From the NCBI GenBank assembly GCA_928212115.1, contig CAKMRJ010005634.1, positions 250,832,375 to 250,896,374 of the forward strand: 64,000 nt of DNA, written 5' to 3'. Under the pieces are notes generated by a model. It did not search any database. It had not been told where the DNA came from and saw only the letters and a list, made by a program, of their open reading frames with translations. The position numbers were made by a program, and so were the translations under genes. The DNA comes from Lactuca virosa (lineage: Eukaryota > Streptophyta > Magnoliopsida > Asterales > Asteraceae). Positions 1 through 10,694 of the stretch are shown here, piece after piece (positions within the stretch are counted from its first letter, which is position 1; each line of letters begins with the position of its first letter).

Positions 1-378
1 GATGAAGATGAATGGCGGGCAAAAGGAGAAAATTATAAACCGTTGGGAGGTTCCCTTCCAAGACAAGTGGTTGGGAACGAGCTTCGGCCTTCTCTCTCCT
101 TCCCTTCTTTCTGTTAGCATGAACCTACACACACTCAAACACACACAAATATTCATAAACAAAATAAGGGGAACAATCAAAAGAAAGAGGATAAAGTGTT
201 CATTTTGCTGTATTCCATTCCCTCTATGCCTCTGTTTCTCTCACTGTAACTCCCTTTTCCCTTCCATGGACCCATTGATGAATTTGGACGAGGCGTAGAA
301 GAATCTTAACGAGTTATTTGATCTGTAATCAAAAGGGGTGCAAGTATTTCCGGGTATATGCTTAAAGATTATTAAACA
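1..378 (+). promoter_or_regulatory. 5' flank and probable 5' UTR of the kinesin gene
   Basis: This stretch ends at the kinesin start codon at 379. An open frame covers 2-298, but it has no recognisable domain and a composition typical of noncoding pyrimidine-rich leader DNA, so I read it as promoter or 5' UTR. I could not fix a TATA box or a transcription start. Confidence is for the position relative to the gene, not for any element. Confidence 0.4.
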
Positions 379-3300
379 ATGGCGGAATCAGGAGATGTAG
401 ATAATACGACGTCTACAGGCGAAGAGGTTGATTTCGTATGCATGGTGGACGAAGACGATCGTAAGTACCTTACCTGTCTCATCATGGATAATTCAAATAA
501 TTTACAAATTTGGTGTTTATGTAATTCTTTTTAATCCAAAATTTCTATCTCTGGTCGTTGGTTAATGCATATACGATGATAGACACCAATCTCATTCGTG
601 TTGGTATTTTGATTTTGTTAAAAAATAATGGATATACATAAGACATAAGACACATTGTTATTTGTTAGTGCACTCTATGTGTTTGTGTTTATGCCTGAGA
701 GAAAGAGGAATGGTATGAATTACAGCAACAGGAAGATATGATGCAGCAATGTGGCTAAGAAAGAGAGTAGGTGTAGTGGCTGCAAGAGATTTGCCAGCTG
801 AGCCTTCAGAAGAAGATTGTAGACAAGGATTAAGAAGTGGGATGATCCTTTGCAATGTTCTTAACAAGATTCAACCTGGTTCTGTTCCTAAAGTAAGCTT
901 CTTTTTCACTTGTTGACCTTTCTTTTCGATTTCTTTTTCCTTTTTAAAATTGGCTCAAATGTAGGTCGTGAATGCACCTTCACCTGTCTTCACTACACCA
1001 GATTCAGCAGCTCTGGCTGCCTACCTTGAAAATATTAATAATTTCCTTAAAGCCATAGAAACTATTGGCCTTCCAACTTTTGAACCATCTGATTTAGAAC
1101 AGGTACTTGTCCTTCATCAACTTTATAAACTATCCAATGTGTTATATTGAATGCTCTCTCTCTCTTTTTAATAAATATCTATATCTAGGGGGGATATTTT
1201 TCAAGAGTGGTGAACACTGTATTGGCCATGAGAGCATATAATGATTGGAAAAGCAAAAAGTGGAAATGCATCAAGAAAATTTTCATGGAGTTCACCAAGT
1301 GGGAAATTTCTTAGAAGTAAAGAACCAGCTAAAGGTGGTACTGGTGAATATTCAACTGATCAATATGATGATGGAAGTGACCCTGGCGATGAGGTTTTTT
1401 ATTTTATTTTATTTGTTTCTAATAATATTTTGAAGTAAGGTAAACTTTGAATAATTTGAGTGTATAATTTGCAGAGTGATCTTGGGCCACTGTTCAAGAT
1501 TGTTTCTGATCTTCTTATGGATAGAGAGGAAGAAGATATTCCTATTGTGAGTTCTCTTCTACTTCATCATGCAATGTAGCTACTAGCACTAGTTTCTTAA
1601 TCTTGAAATTGACTAGAAAACATTTTTGTTTTGTTTTTGTACTACAGATTGTTGAGAACATACTGAATAAACTGAAAGAGGAATTCGAAAAGAGATTGGC
1701 AAAAGAAACAAGAAAACTAAATGGAGAAGACGATGAGACAAACAGTGATGAAGATGATTTATCTGCGGGTGAGTCTTCAAGTCCTGATTATGAAGCTGTG
1801 AAGGAGCAAGAACGCATAAATAGAGAAAAAGAAATGCTAGAACTACTAAAAGAAAAGGCTAGAAGGCAACTGGAGGAAGAGGAGGCAGAAAGAGCTGCAA
1901 AAGAGCAAGAACGTATCAATAGAGAAAAGGAATTACTTGAGCAACAAGAAAAGGCTAGAAGGGAAGAGGAGGAAAGAGTTGCAAGGGAGCAAGAACGCAT
2001 CAAAAGAGAATTACTTGAACAACAAGAAAAGGCTAGAAAGCAAGCAGAAGCTGAGAAAGCTGCAGAGCTAGCAGGGATTGAAAGACAGAAAGAACTTTTA
2101 GCAGCAAAAGCAGAACTTTTAGCAGCAAAAGCAAAGGCTAAAGAGGAGAAAAAAGATGCAAAAGCAAAGGCTAAAGAGGAGAAAAAAGCTGCAAAAGAAA
2201 AGGCTAAAGAGGAAAAGAGAGCTAAAAAGGAGCAAGAACGTATGAATAAAGAACAAGATAAAGAAAAGGCTAAAGAGGAGAAGAAAGCTGCAAAAGAGCA
2301 AGAACGAATGAATAAAGAAAAAGAAAAAGAAGAGGCAAAAAAGAAAAGGGAAGAGGATAAAGCTGCAAAAGAGAAAGAACGGGCGAAGAGAGAGATGGAA
2401 AAAGAGAAGGCTAAAAAGCAGGCGGAAGCTAACAAAGCTGCAAAGGAACAAGAACGGATCAAAAGAGAAAAGGAGTTACTTGCATTACAAGAAAAGGCAA
2501 AACAAGGGGAACAACTAAGCTTGGAAAGAGAAAAAGAGTTGCTTGCACTACAAGAAAAAGCTAGAAAGGAAGAGGAAAGGGAAAGGATCGAGGAGGAGAA
2601 AAGGGCTAGGGAAGAGGAGGAAAGGGAAAGACAAGAAGAGGAAGAAAGGGCAAGATTGGAAGAAATTGAAAGATTAGAAGAGGAAGAAAGGCTTAGAGAA
2701 AAAGAGGAAAGGGAAAGACAAGAGGAGGAAGAAAGGTTAAGAAAACAAGAGGAAAAGGAAAGACTTGAGGAGGAAGAAAGGGCTAGAAATGAGGAAGAAA
2801 AGGAAAGACTTGAGGAAGAAGAAAGGAAAAGAAAAGAGGTGGAAAGGGCAAAACAAGAAGAGGAGGAGGAAAGGTTGAGAAAGGAAGAAGAGGAAAGGGC
2901 AGAAAAGGAAAAAGAACGCCTTGAAAAAGAGGAAGAATTAAGAGAACAAGAAGAAAGGGCAAGACAACAAGAGGAATATAGAAAAAGTATGGAACAATAT
3001 AACAGATTAAACGCCAATACTACAAAACGAAAGGGGCTAATCGAACGCCAAGATAAAGACTTACAAGTAAACTTAAATCATTTTCACACACTTTGACACA
3101 CACACACACACCATAAAAAATACTACAAAATGCAATTTTACTTAATCACAACATGATTAGTAACTTAAATCGAACACAATGCTTCATCATAACATCAATA
3201 ATAATTTTTTTAATGTCATAAAGGAATTAAGAAGCACGATTTCTACTGCAAAAACCGAAGTGCATTCATGGAAAACAGCCTGTCAAGAGGAGGCTGAGAA

Positions 3301-5854
3301 TCTAGGTACTACTAACATAATATTAATAATTTTATACAAACTAAATAAATTTTATGAAGAATCTTGGTTGAAAAAGAAGGATTGTTTATGGTTTTACAGG
3401 TGGCAATGTGCGAACTTTATGTCAAGCTGCAGCAGGATACAAGAAGGTTCTAGAAGAAAACAGAAAGCTATACAATCAAGTACAAGACTTAAAAGGAAGC
3501 ATAAGAGTGTATTGTAGAATAAGACCCCCTTTACCTGGACAAGAGAATCATCCCACAAGTATAGACTACACAGATGAAGAAACAGTAACAATTATCACTC
3601 CTGCAAAATCTGGAAAAGAGGGTCGAAAAGCGTCAATGTTTAATAAAGTTTTTGGTCCTTCATCAACTCAAGGTCATTTTTTATCAAGCTTTCATTCTCT
3701 CGATGAATCTCAAAAACTTATGCCTTTCTTTTCTTTTGTATATGTTTACAGAAGAAGTATTCTCAGACACCCAACCATTGATACGTTCTGTTCTTGATGG
3801 ATTCAATGTGTGCTTATTTGCATATGGTCCAACGAGTTCTGGAAAAACCTACACATTGGTAAGAAATTCAAATTCTTGTGAACATTTGATTTAAAGTTGA
3901 AAAATCACAATCTAATATTGATTTTGTGTTTATTTTTAGACTGGACCCGATAACCTTGATGAAGAAACAATGGGTGTAAACCTAAGGGCATTAAATGATC
4001 TTTTCCTTATCTCAGAAGAGAGGAAGGACCTCACTTCCTACACTATTTCTATCAATATTCTTGAAATTTACAATGATGAAATTAGAGATCTCCTTGTCAC
4101 TGATGGAAGTAACAAGATATATCCTTTTTAACCCTTTTGTTACATTAAAAAAAAAAAAAAACAAGTTTTCTATTGTATTGTTTTGTCTTAACAAATGCTT
4201 ACTGTAGAAATCACTAGCAGTAAAAAGGGGACAAATGTACCTGATGCAAATCTTGTAGAAGTCACATCAACAGATGATGTTATAAACCAAATAAATCTTT
4301 GTAAAAAAAATCGTGCAGGAAATGATCGTAGTAGTCGGGCCCACAGGTGAATATTTAATTAATCTTGTGTATATATATTTTTTGATAATAGTATAATGGA
4401 GGAAATTAATGTAAATATTTTTTGTAGTTTCCTTACAGTTCATGTTCTTGGAAAAGACAACACATCAGGGTCAATAGTTAGAGGGTGTATGCATTTAGTT
4501 GACCTTGCTGGAAGTGAAAAGCTTGAAAATTCAGATGATGAGTCAGCACATATAAGCAAATCACTTTCTGCTTTAGGAGATACCTTGGTAGCTCTTGCTA
4601 CTAAAGCAAAAACTGTTCCTTTCAAGTCTTGTAAACTCACACAGTTGCTCCAAGATGTTCTTGGTATATTAATTTACTATTCTACCCTCCCAAAATACCA
4701 ATCTACTTTCATTCATTTGTTTATTATATCATCATACTTTCATTTTTTTCCTATTACAATATCATACTTTATAAAATACACTTTTGAAGAAATAGTAAAT
4801 TTTTTTATTTTTTTGTAGGAGCACAAGCTAAGATTTTAATATTTGTTCATGTACATCCTGATGCTGATGAGGTTGGAGAAACACTTAGTACTTTTAAATT
4901 TATTGAAAGGTTTTCAACAGTGGAGGGTGGATGTGGTAAATCTGCAGAGACAAGGGAGTTAAAAGAACAAGTTGCTTATTACAAAGCAGCTTTAGCCAAG
5001 AGAGAAGCAGCAGGAGACTTATTGCCACAAGAGGTAAGTAACATCCTTTTTTTTTTTTTTTTTTTTTTTCAATATATTTATATTATAAAACAAGGAATGT
5101 GTATATTAATGTTGAAATTTAAGAACAAAAATTCTAACCACCACACTAAACAGATGCTGTTGATAGCAAGTCGTTCATGTTGTTGTAGCACTGTTTTTAC
5201 ATGATAAACAAACTTAAAATAGTATAATTGAGAAAATTACAAAAGTGGTCCCTGTGTTTTTTGATTTGTACCTTGTTTAATCCAAAATTGAAACATTTTT
5301 CAGTTTTGGTCCTTATTTCAAGGTTTCATATCGATTTTGGTCCATGGAACCTTGAAATAAGGACCAAAACTAAAAAATGTTTTATTTTTGAACTAGACAC
5401 GGTAAAAATCAGAAAGTACAGGGACCGTTTTTGTGATTTACTAAATAGACCCAGAAGTCATTCATATTGTTGTAAGTTGTAACACAGTTTTCACACAATT
5501 AACAGATTTAAAAATTAAAAAAAAAATATAATTATTTTGTATATGGATGCAGGCATCAGTGAATTCACCAAGAGCTGGGAAAGAATCAGCTGATGCTCCT
5601 GCAGAAGAGGAACCAAAGGCTGCAGCTCCAAAGGCAGCGCCAGCAGCAGCACCAGCCAAGTATGATTATATTTATAATAACCATGTCTTGCTCATTTTCA
5701 GGTCAAAGTCAAAGTCAATGTGTTGACTTTTGTTTTTTTTTTGTTTTTTTTTTTGTGTTTAATTAGGAGTGCTCCAGCTGCAAAGAAACCTGCAGCTGCT
5801 GCTGCGAAGCCGGCAGCAAAGACAGCTGCAAAGCCGGCACCAAAGAAAAAGTGA
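379..5854 (+). CDS. Kinesin-14 motor protein with N-terminal CH domain; one-base frameshift in exon 4
   Basis: Kinesin-14s are minus-end-directed microtubule motors, and plant members with a CH domain can link microtubules and actin. I infer exons 379-460, 732-892, 965-1102, 1189-1393, 1475-1546, 1648-3066, 3224-3305, 3400-3672, 3752-3858, 3940-4108, 4208-4346, 4428-4663, 4819-5033, 5553-5659 and 5767-5854, all GT-AG with consistent phases except exon 4. Translation order: CH domain (RRYDAAMWLRK to LAMRAYNDWK), a charged coiled coil of about 470 residues, then the motor with neck GSIRVYCRIRPP, P-loop GPTSSGKT, switch I NDRSSRAH, switch II DLAGSE and KLTQLLQD, and an Ala/Lys/Pro tail ending KPAPKKK. 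Expected length is about 1,163 aa. Exon 4 is 205 nt where the phases demand a multiple of three; one extra A in 1249-1259 gives an early stop. This is either a sequencing error or a real null allele. Motor changes are listed in the findings. Confidence 0.9.
1648..3066 (+). repeat. Purine-rich low-complexity coding block (Glu/Lys/Arg coiled coil, kinesin exon 6)
   Basis: This single exon encodes irregular repeats such as KEQERINREKELLE, KAKEEKKAAKE and REEEERERQEEEER. The coding strand is overwhelmingly A and G, so the complementary strand is a long pyrimidine run that carries a spurious Ser/Phe-rich open frame (1788-3017). The protein segment should form a long coiled coil or charged single helix between the CH domain and the motor. 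CH-containing plant kinesin-14s usually have a much shorter linker there, from memory. Confidence 0.85.
5047..5069. repeat. Poly-T tract in intron 13
   Basis: A run of 23 T lies just after the donor site of exon 13. It is a mononucleotide microsatellite with no other role visible. Confidence 0.9.
5233..5440. mobile_element. Foldback MITE inside kinesin intron 13
   Basis: The ends are inverted copies: AATTACAAAAGTGGTCCCTG on the left, and on the right CAGGGACCGTTTTTGTGATT. Inside, 5291-5325 and 5348-5382 are a nearly perfect inverted repeat, containing TTTGGTCCTTATTTC and its complement, around a loop of about 22 bases. The whole unit is about 208 bp, noncoding and strongly self-complementary, as expected of a miniature inverted-repeat element. 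I could not settle a target-site duplication, so the superfamily is open. Confidence 0.75.
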
Positions 5855-6020
5855 GCATCTATGGTGAGTGCTATTTTTCTTTTTATTTGATTTTATTATG
5901 TTTGTTTAATTGTTTGCGAGATATAATAATTTCCTATTCTGTATAAATGTTGTAAACATTAGGAAACCAATACCGGTTTGTTTCTATTTTTTGGTGTTAA
6001 ATTTGTATTTTAAAAAATAT

Positions 6021-6033
6021 AATAAATAATAAA
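6021..6033 (+). terminator. Candidate polyadenylation signal of the kinesin gene
   Basis: Overlapping AATAAA-like hexamers lie about 170 bases after the stop codon, in AT-rich DNA. The spacing suits a plant 3' UTR, but plant poly(A) signals are loose, so this is tentative. Confidence 0.4.
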
Positions 6034-6239
6034 TTTTCTCAAAAAAGTCATGTTGCACAATAATTTTTTGATGCTGGAAACATTTTGCAAAGTTGGATGA
6101 GTGTCAATGAGAAGGGACACAAACGAGAGCTTACCATTGTTTCAAAGGCCTTGCTCATTTGGCCAATGTATCATTTAACACACGTCATTTTACATATTTG
6201 ATGATGAAAGAAACTTCAAAGGAATTTTTTAATCCTCAA

Positions 6240-6770
6240 TTCATTTCTAAGGAAATCATTCCTAAATCCTTTATTTTCATGTTCCTAAGTTCCTTGGCTA
6301 TGAACCGCTTCAAAGCCTCCTCTATCTAGCTAGTTCCATATACAGTTAAAACAGTCACTCCCCATGAGGCTGAATGCTTGATAAAAAAAGTGTGATCTCC
6401 TTGACTTTTTGCTTGTAGCCATGACCCTTGGTAAACCATTTAAACCAAACATGCAGAGACTGTTTTGTGAAACATAACATATTTTTTAATCGAAAAACCT
6501 TAATCTTTTCAACCCACCAAATCTCAATGGAACGCTCATCTAAATATCCTCTTTAGTTCTCCATGGAGGAATACATTTTTCACATCATACTGTTGCAACC
6601 AAGTACATCAAAATCCTCCATGTATTAATCTTTTCTACAACAGCACATTTATTGATAAACTACTCCATATCTTTGTGTAAATCATTTTGCCACTAATATC
6701 GCCTTGATGTGACCCATCTTCATTCGATTTTACTATACACACCCATTTATAACCCACAACTTTATATTTA
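6240..6770 (-). pseudogene. Ty1/copia reverse transcriptase relic
   Basis: On the minus strand, fragments in several frames follow the order of the copia reverse transcriptase (RVT_2). GYKWVCIVKSNEDGS lies at about 6765-6720. WLQQYDVKNVFLHGEL, the conserved block before the catalytic core, lies at about 6600-6545. Next come FTKQSL..WFKWFTKGH (LYGLKQSPRAWF-like) at about 6470-6425, GYKQ..EITLFYQ..SGG-like sequence, and KELRNMKIKDLG (the EFEIKDLG motif) at about 6300-6260. Stops and frameshifts are frequent, and no LTRs were found. It lies tail-to-tail with the kinesin gene. This is an old fragment. Confidence 0.8.
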
Positions 6771-9149
6771 AGAATTATTTTAAAATGATCTTGCCAATAA
6801 TATATGATCGTATATGGTCACACCAATAACAAGTAGCACAAACTGAATATTTATAAGAATTTGTTTCTTGATAAATATTTACAACTCTCTCAATTAATTA
6901 GAAATTAATATCTCATGAATATAATAATTTTCAATGTTAGTATCTAAATAATATCATAAGGTATAATTTATAACATTATATACATTTTTTTGGACTTAAA
7001 GGGTTTTTGGTATAAAAGATGTATATAACATGTTGTAATAAGAAAGAATGCAAAACACTTTTTCTTCCTCTTCTTTCTAGCCAAAACCGAGAGTAAGCAT
7101 GTGGGACAAAAGTTTATTATATCAATCATGCCATGCTTTAGAATCATGTTTGGTTATCATCATTAAGCATGAGTCTTAAAATGTTAAGACATGAAGGATA
7201 ATAGCTTGTAAATAAAGGCTTTCATGCATGGATTTTTTTTCTCTAGTGAAAACCGTTCACCCCTCTCTCATTCCCTTTTTCTCTCTAAAGTGTCAGAACA
7301 TAAGGAAGAAGTTTAATAATTACACTCTCCTTTAAAAAAAAAATATGGTTTTGTGCTTAAAGGCTAGTTATGGACTAGCATCCAAGATCTTACTTACATG
7401 TCGGTGGATATCTCTAGAGGAACTCTCTCGTGTTCTTGTTATCTCCTTCAATTTCCAACCTCCCAAGACAATTCAAAGTCTTCAAAGGTTGTTAATTTTT
7501 GAACCTCCTATGGTTGTGATTAAATATTTCATGTCCATGCAAAATGATCCTTAGTGGGTATAAAGTAGTTTTATATTATTAAAATTTTATAATGCTTCCG
7601 TTGCCTATTTTGTGTTTTTTTAAACCGAAATTTTGAATAAATCCTAACAATACCAACCTTCCTAAGTCCCATTTTTTCTTAAATGCATTCATATCTACTT
7701 CTACAACAAGTCTTTATTCTTTTCTTTAGACAATGAGCTTGGAACATGAGTTGTATTTGAGATGAAAGAAAAATTATGACTCAGAGAAAACTTCTCCGAG
7801 GACAAAAAGTGAGATAATGGGTATACATGTCTTTTGGTGCATTATGGAGTCCTTTTTTTTTCCAACGGTAAGAATGTTTGGATCTTTATCCGGTCTAAGA
7901 GATTAGGACAAGGTGGATCAAGGCTGACAAGCGGTGAACTATTGTAGTGTAGAATTGAGATTTCATTCACTCATTGTTACTTCATTCTTGGAGTTTGGTT
8001 TGCAATTTCTTGCCTTTTAGTCACAAAGGAGGTCATTTTTCCTTGTATACACTTGGTGAAATCGTGAGCAGTTAGAAATTTTAGCACCTCCGACCAACCC
8101 ATCTAGATTCGAATCATACTCATTCTTAGAATTGGATATATAGTGTTGGAAGGTCACTCATTATGTTTAAGTGTATATAACTCTTCCTAAAGACAAGAAT
8201 TGGTATATGGTTTGTTTTCAACAAATATAACATCAGCTAAGATATAGAGTTTTCTAGTACGTGGATTATAACATTGCAACCTTGTAATAGAGCAGGCATG
8301 AAGGGTGATATATGTGGAATAATAAATAACATAATTAAGAACAACTAAGATAAACAGCGTTATTTAAAACAATAAAGAGTGTGAGCGAAATATGCGAGAA
8401 AAACTATTATATTGATAATATTTTGAACAACTACAACATACTTATTATAATAGAAACATAGAATACATAATTATAGCCATAACAAGTTGGGTAGACAGGG
8501 AACACTAAAAGTAGTCTCAGTGTTAGTACATTCTAATTTTCATAGCTATGATAGATCTGTATACTGATATAAGATATGTATTGATCTTGTTCCCAATATC
8601 CTGACGAAAGTCAACTGATACACTCCATAGAGGGCATGTTGTTACTCCGTAGCTTTTACTCTTTGGATTCTTCAACATTTTGGAACTTGGAGTAACCAAT
8701 TTAACATTTTGTGACACCCCTCTTTTTCGATTTAATATTTGAATCTTTAAAAAACCATTTTCAGTTATTTTAAAATCATCGGTTGCAGAAATATGGTCCC
8801 ATAGTCACTGTTCATAAAAGAGTAACAATTTCAAATACTTAGAGGGTGTAGGATTGATTAACAAGTTGAAGTACTTTTGTGTTGAGTCTTCAAGCATTTT
8901 CAGCAAAAATCTAAGGATCGTAGGCAAGCAATATAGTATGAATAGTAATCCACTATTTCAACACTTCGGATACACTATGTACTTTTTCCTTCGAATTGTT
9001 CTTGCATAATTTGATCTTTGTAAGGATTTCATTCAAAGTTTCAATTTTGTAAAAATTCTTGTCTTGTATATAAAACATTTGATTCTTATACTTTTTGTTC
9101 ACAATGGTTTTATACACAACTCCCTATGGTTCACTCTGAATCAGACCAT
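6771..9149. other. Intergenic AT-rich DNA without a supported gene
   Basis: I see no coding block with domain similarity in this stretch. Short open frames at 7345-7554 (+) and 8523-8717 (-) lack recognisable motifs. TGTGACACCCC at about 8710 resembles an LTR edge, and the DNA between it and element B could hold the missing 3' end of B, but I found no matching partner repeat. Confidence 0.5.
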
Positions 9150-10103
9150 CCTTTTAATTCTGAATATCATCAGGTTGATCACATGGACTTATAGAAGGTG
9201 TTTTCTTTAAGAATCCTTCCATTTCAACATCTATATTTCTAATTTCAAGAAAATAGAATCTTATCATTCTCTTGAGATGGGCAATCTGATTCACGCACTT
9301 TGTTTTGTCCATGGCAAAAGCAACTAACAGCAAAAATCAAATCATGAGGATTCATAATAGGAAGACCAAAAAAAAGAAAACTGAACTTCTTCATGATCAC
9401 TTCCTCTCAAGACTTTGAACTTATAATTGATGGTGAAATCATTCAAGTAGCCTTTAGATTGACAATCAACAATACTAGAAATTTTCTTCAGACTCTAGAC
9501 ATCCTATTGTGGTCTTGATTGAGAAGAATAAATCTCAAAAAGATTTTTGTTTAATACACCATCTATAAAAAGAAAACTTTATGTGTGCTAGGAAAACATC
9601 TCCACAAAAATGCTCTCATAGAAAGTGGAAAATCAAGTTGACAATCATCACTATTTCCGATTGCAAAAGAGCTTTTCGGATTTAACTAGAATTTATCCAC
9701 ATTATTGATTGCCAAATATTTGATTCTTTTCACCGTCCAACCTTGGCTATAAAGCTTCGATAGAGAGTCTAGCAGCTTCTCTATCTCTTTCCTCTGCTAC
9801 CAATCTTCTTTCCTCAATATCCCAATCTTGCAGTTTCTCCAACTCTTCATCAGATTTTGATTTATTAACAACATTAACTTCTGGTGCACCTGAACCCAAA
9901 TCATTTCCAAATCCAATATATCGAAGAGGAATAACATTCTTTAATTTCTTGGAAAGAGGTTGAAAACCAACAACAACCTTCTTATCTATAGAATATTTCG
10001 AAACCATCAGAGGAACAACATATGGATTAACAATCTGAGTAATAGTCTTAGGGAGATTGATACCTTCTCCCCTTTTTCGAACTAGCCTTGCTAGTCGGAA
10101 CAT
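9150..10103 (-). pseudogene. Distal part of envelope-like/third ORF of Sirevirus-like element B
   Basis: A 134-residue open frame runs 10151-9747 (its first codons lie in the LTR of element A). The B part contains KNVIPLRYIGFGNDLGSG and a charged segment ELEKLQDWDIEERR. Broken frames continue downstream with LAINNVDKF and CQLDFPLSMRAF. These match in order the third ORF of element A on the opposite strand, where FNQLDFPINHMLF occurs at about 34520-34560. The gene is therefore the 3' part of the extra ORF of a Sirevirus-like copia element in minus orientation, cut at 10103 by the insertion of element A; the upstream part lies at 44940-46110. The protein function is unknown; 'envelope-like' is only the customary label. 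Confidence 0.65.
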
Positions 10104-10450
10104 TGTAGGGGTCGAATGTCTATAGTGAGGAGTCGAATGTACTTTGAGCATGTAAGGTGTCGAATGTTGTATGACTTCGACACTCTATCTATTTTACAAG
10201 GCATATTTATTTTGATACTTTGATGTTTAGTCCTTGTAACTTTTGTGAGTCTGATGTACCCTATAGATAGGGTATGTGCATAGAATATAGTAAAGTTCGA
10301 ACACTAGCTGAATTCTCTCTTGTACTCTTGTTCACTCTTGTACTCATTCCGACTAAATCGAGCCAAACATACATTATTTACATCTTGTGTTCATTTACAG
10401 CTTTGATTGTCTTAATCATTTGTGTTTGTAATCAATCCTAACACACTACA
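10104..10450 (+). repeat. 5' LTR of element A
   Basis: It starts TGTAGGGGTCGAATG and ends CACACTACA (TG...CA), 347 bp. It matches the split 3' LTR at 35321-35378 plus 44650-44939. It contains several copies of the octamer TCGAATGT in the first 70 bases. Confidence 0.9.
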
Positions 10451-10452
10451 AT

Positions 10453-10464
10453 TGGTATCAGAGC
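10453..10464 (+). promoter_or_regulatory. Primer binding site of element A
   Basis: TGGTATCAGAGC begins two bases after the 5' LTR and is complementary to the 3' end of plant initiator tRNA-Met, the usual primer of copia elements. Confidence 0.95.
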
Positions 10465-10694
10465 AGGATTCACTCAATCGATTGTAGTTTTCTCGTGTTT
10501 TTCATTTTTTTAATCGTTCGTTCTGATTCAAAATTTTCCGCAAATTGAATCTGGAAACTGGTGTCAATTGATTGTATTGAATTGATTCTGCACTCTACGT
10601 GTTAGATCGATTGATTTCTGTTCAATCTTTGATTGATTTCGGTCTTAGATTTCTTTTTGAGTCTAAAATCCTCTTTCTTCTAAATCCGTACAAC

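Noticed and set aside
2..298. 98-codon open frame upstream of the kinesin
   Set aside because: No domain, ends before the kinesin start, composition of a pyrimidine-rich leader.
1788..3017. 409-codon Ser/Phe-rich frame on the minus strand
   Set aside because: It is the antisense shadow of the purine-rich kinesin exon 6.
10453..10464. Possible tRNA gene fragment
   Set aside because: Only the 12 bases complementary to the initiator tRNA 3' end occur, directly after an LTR: a primer binding site.
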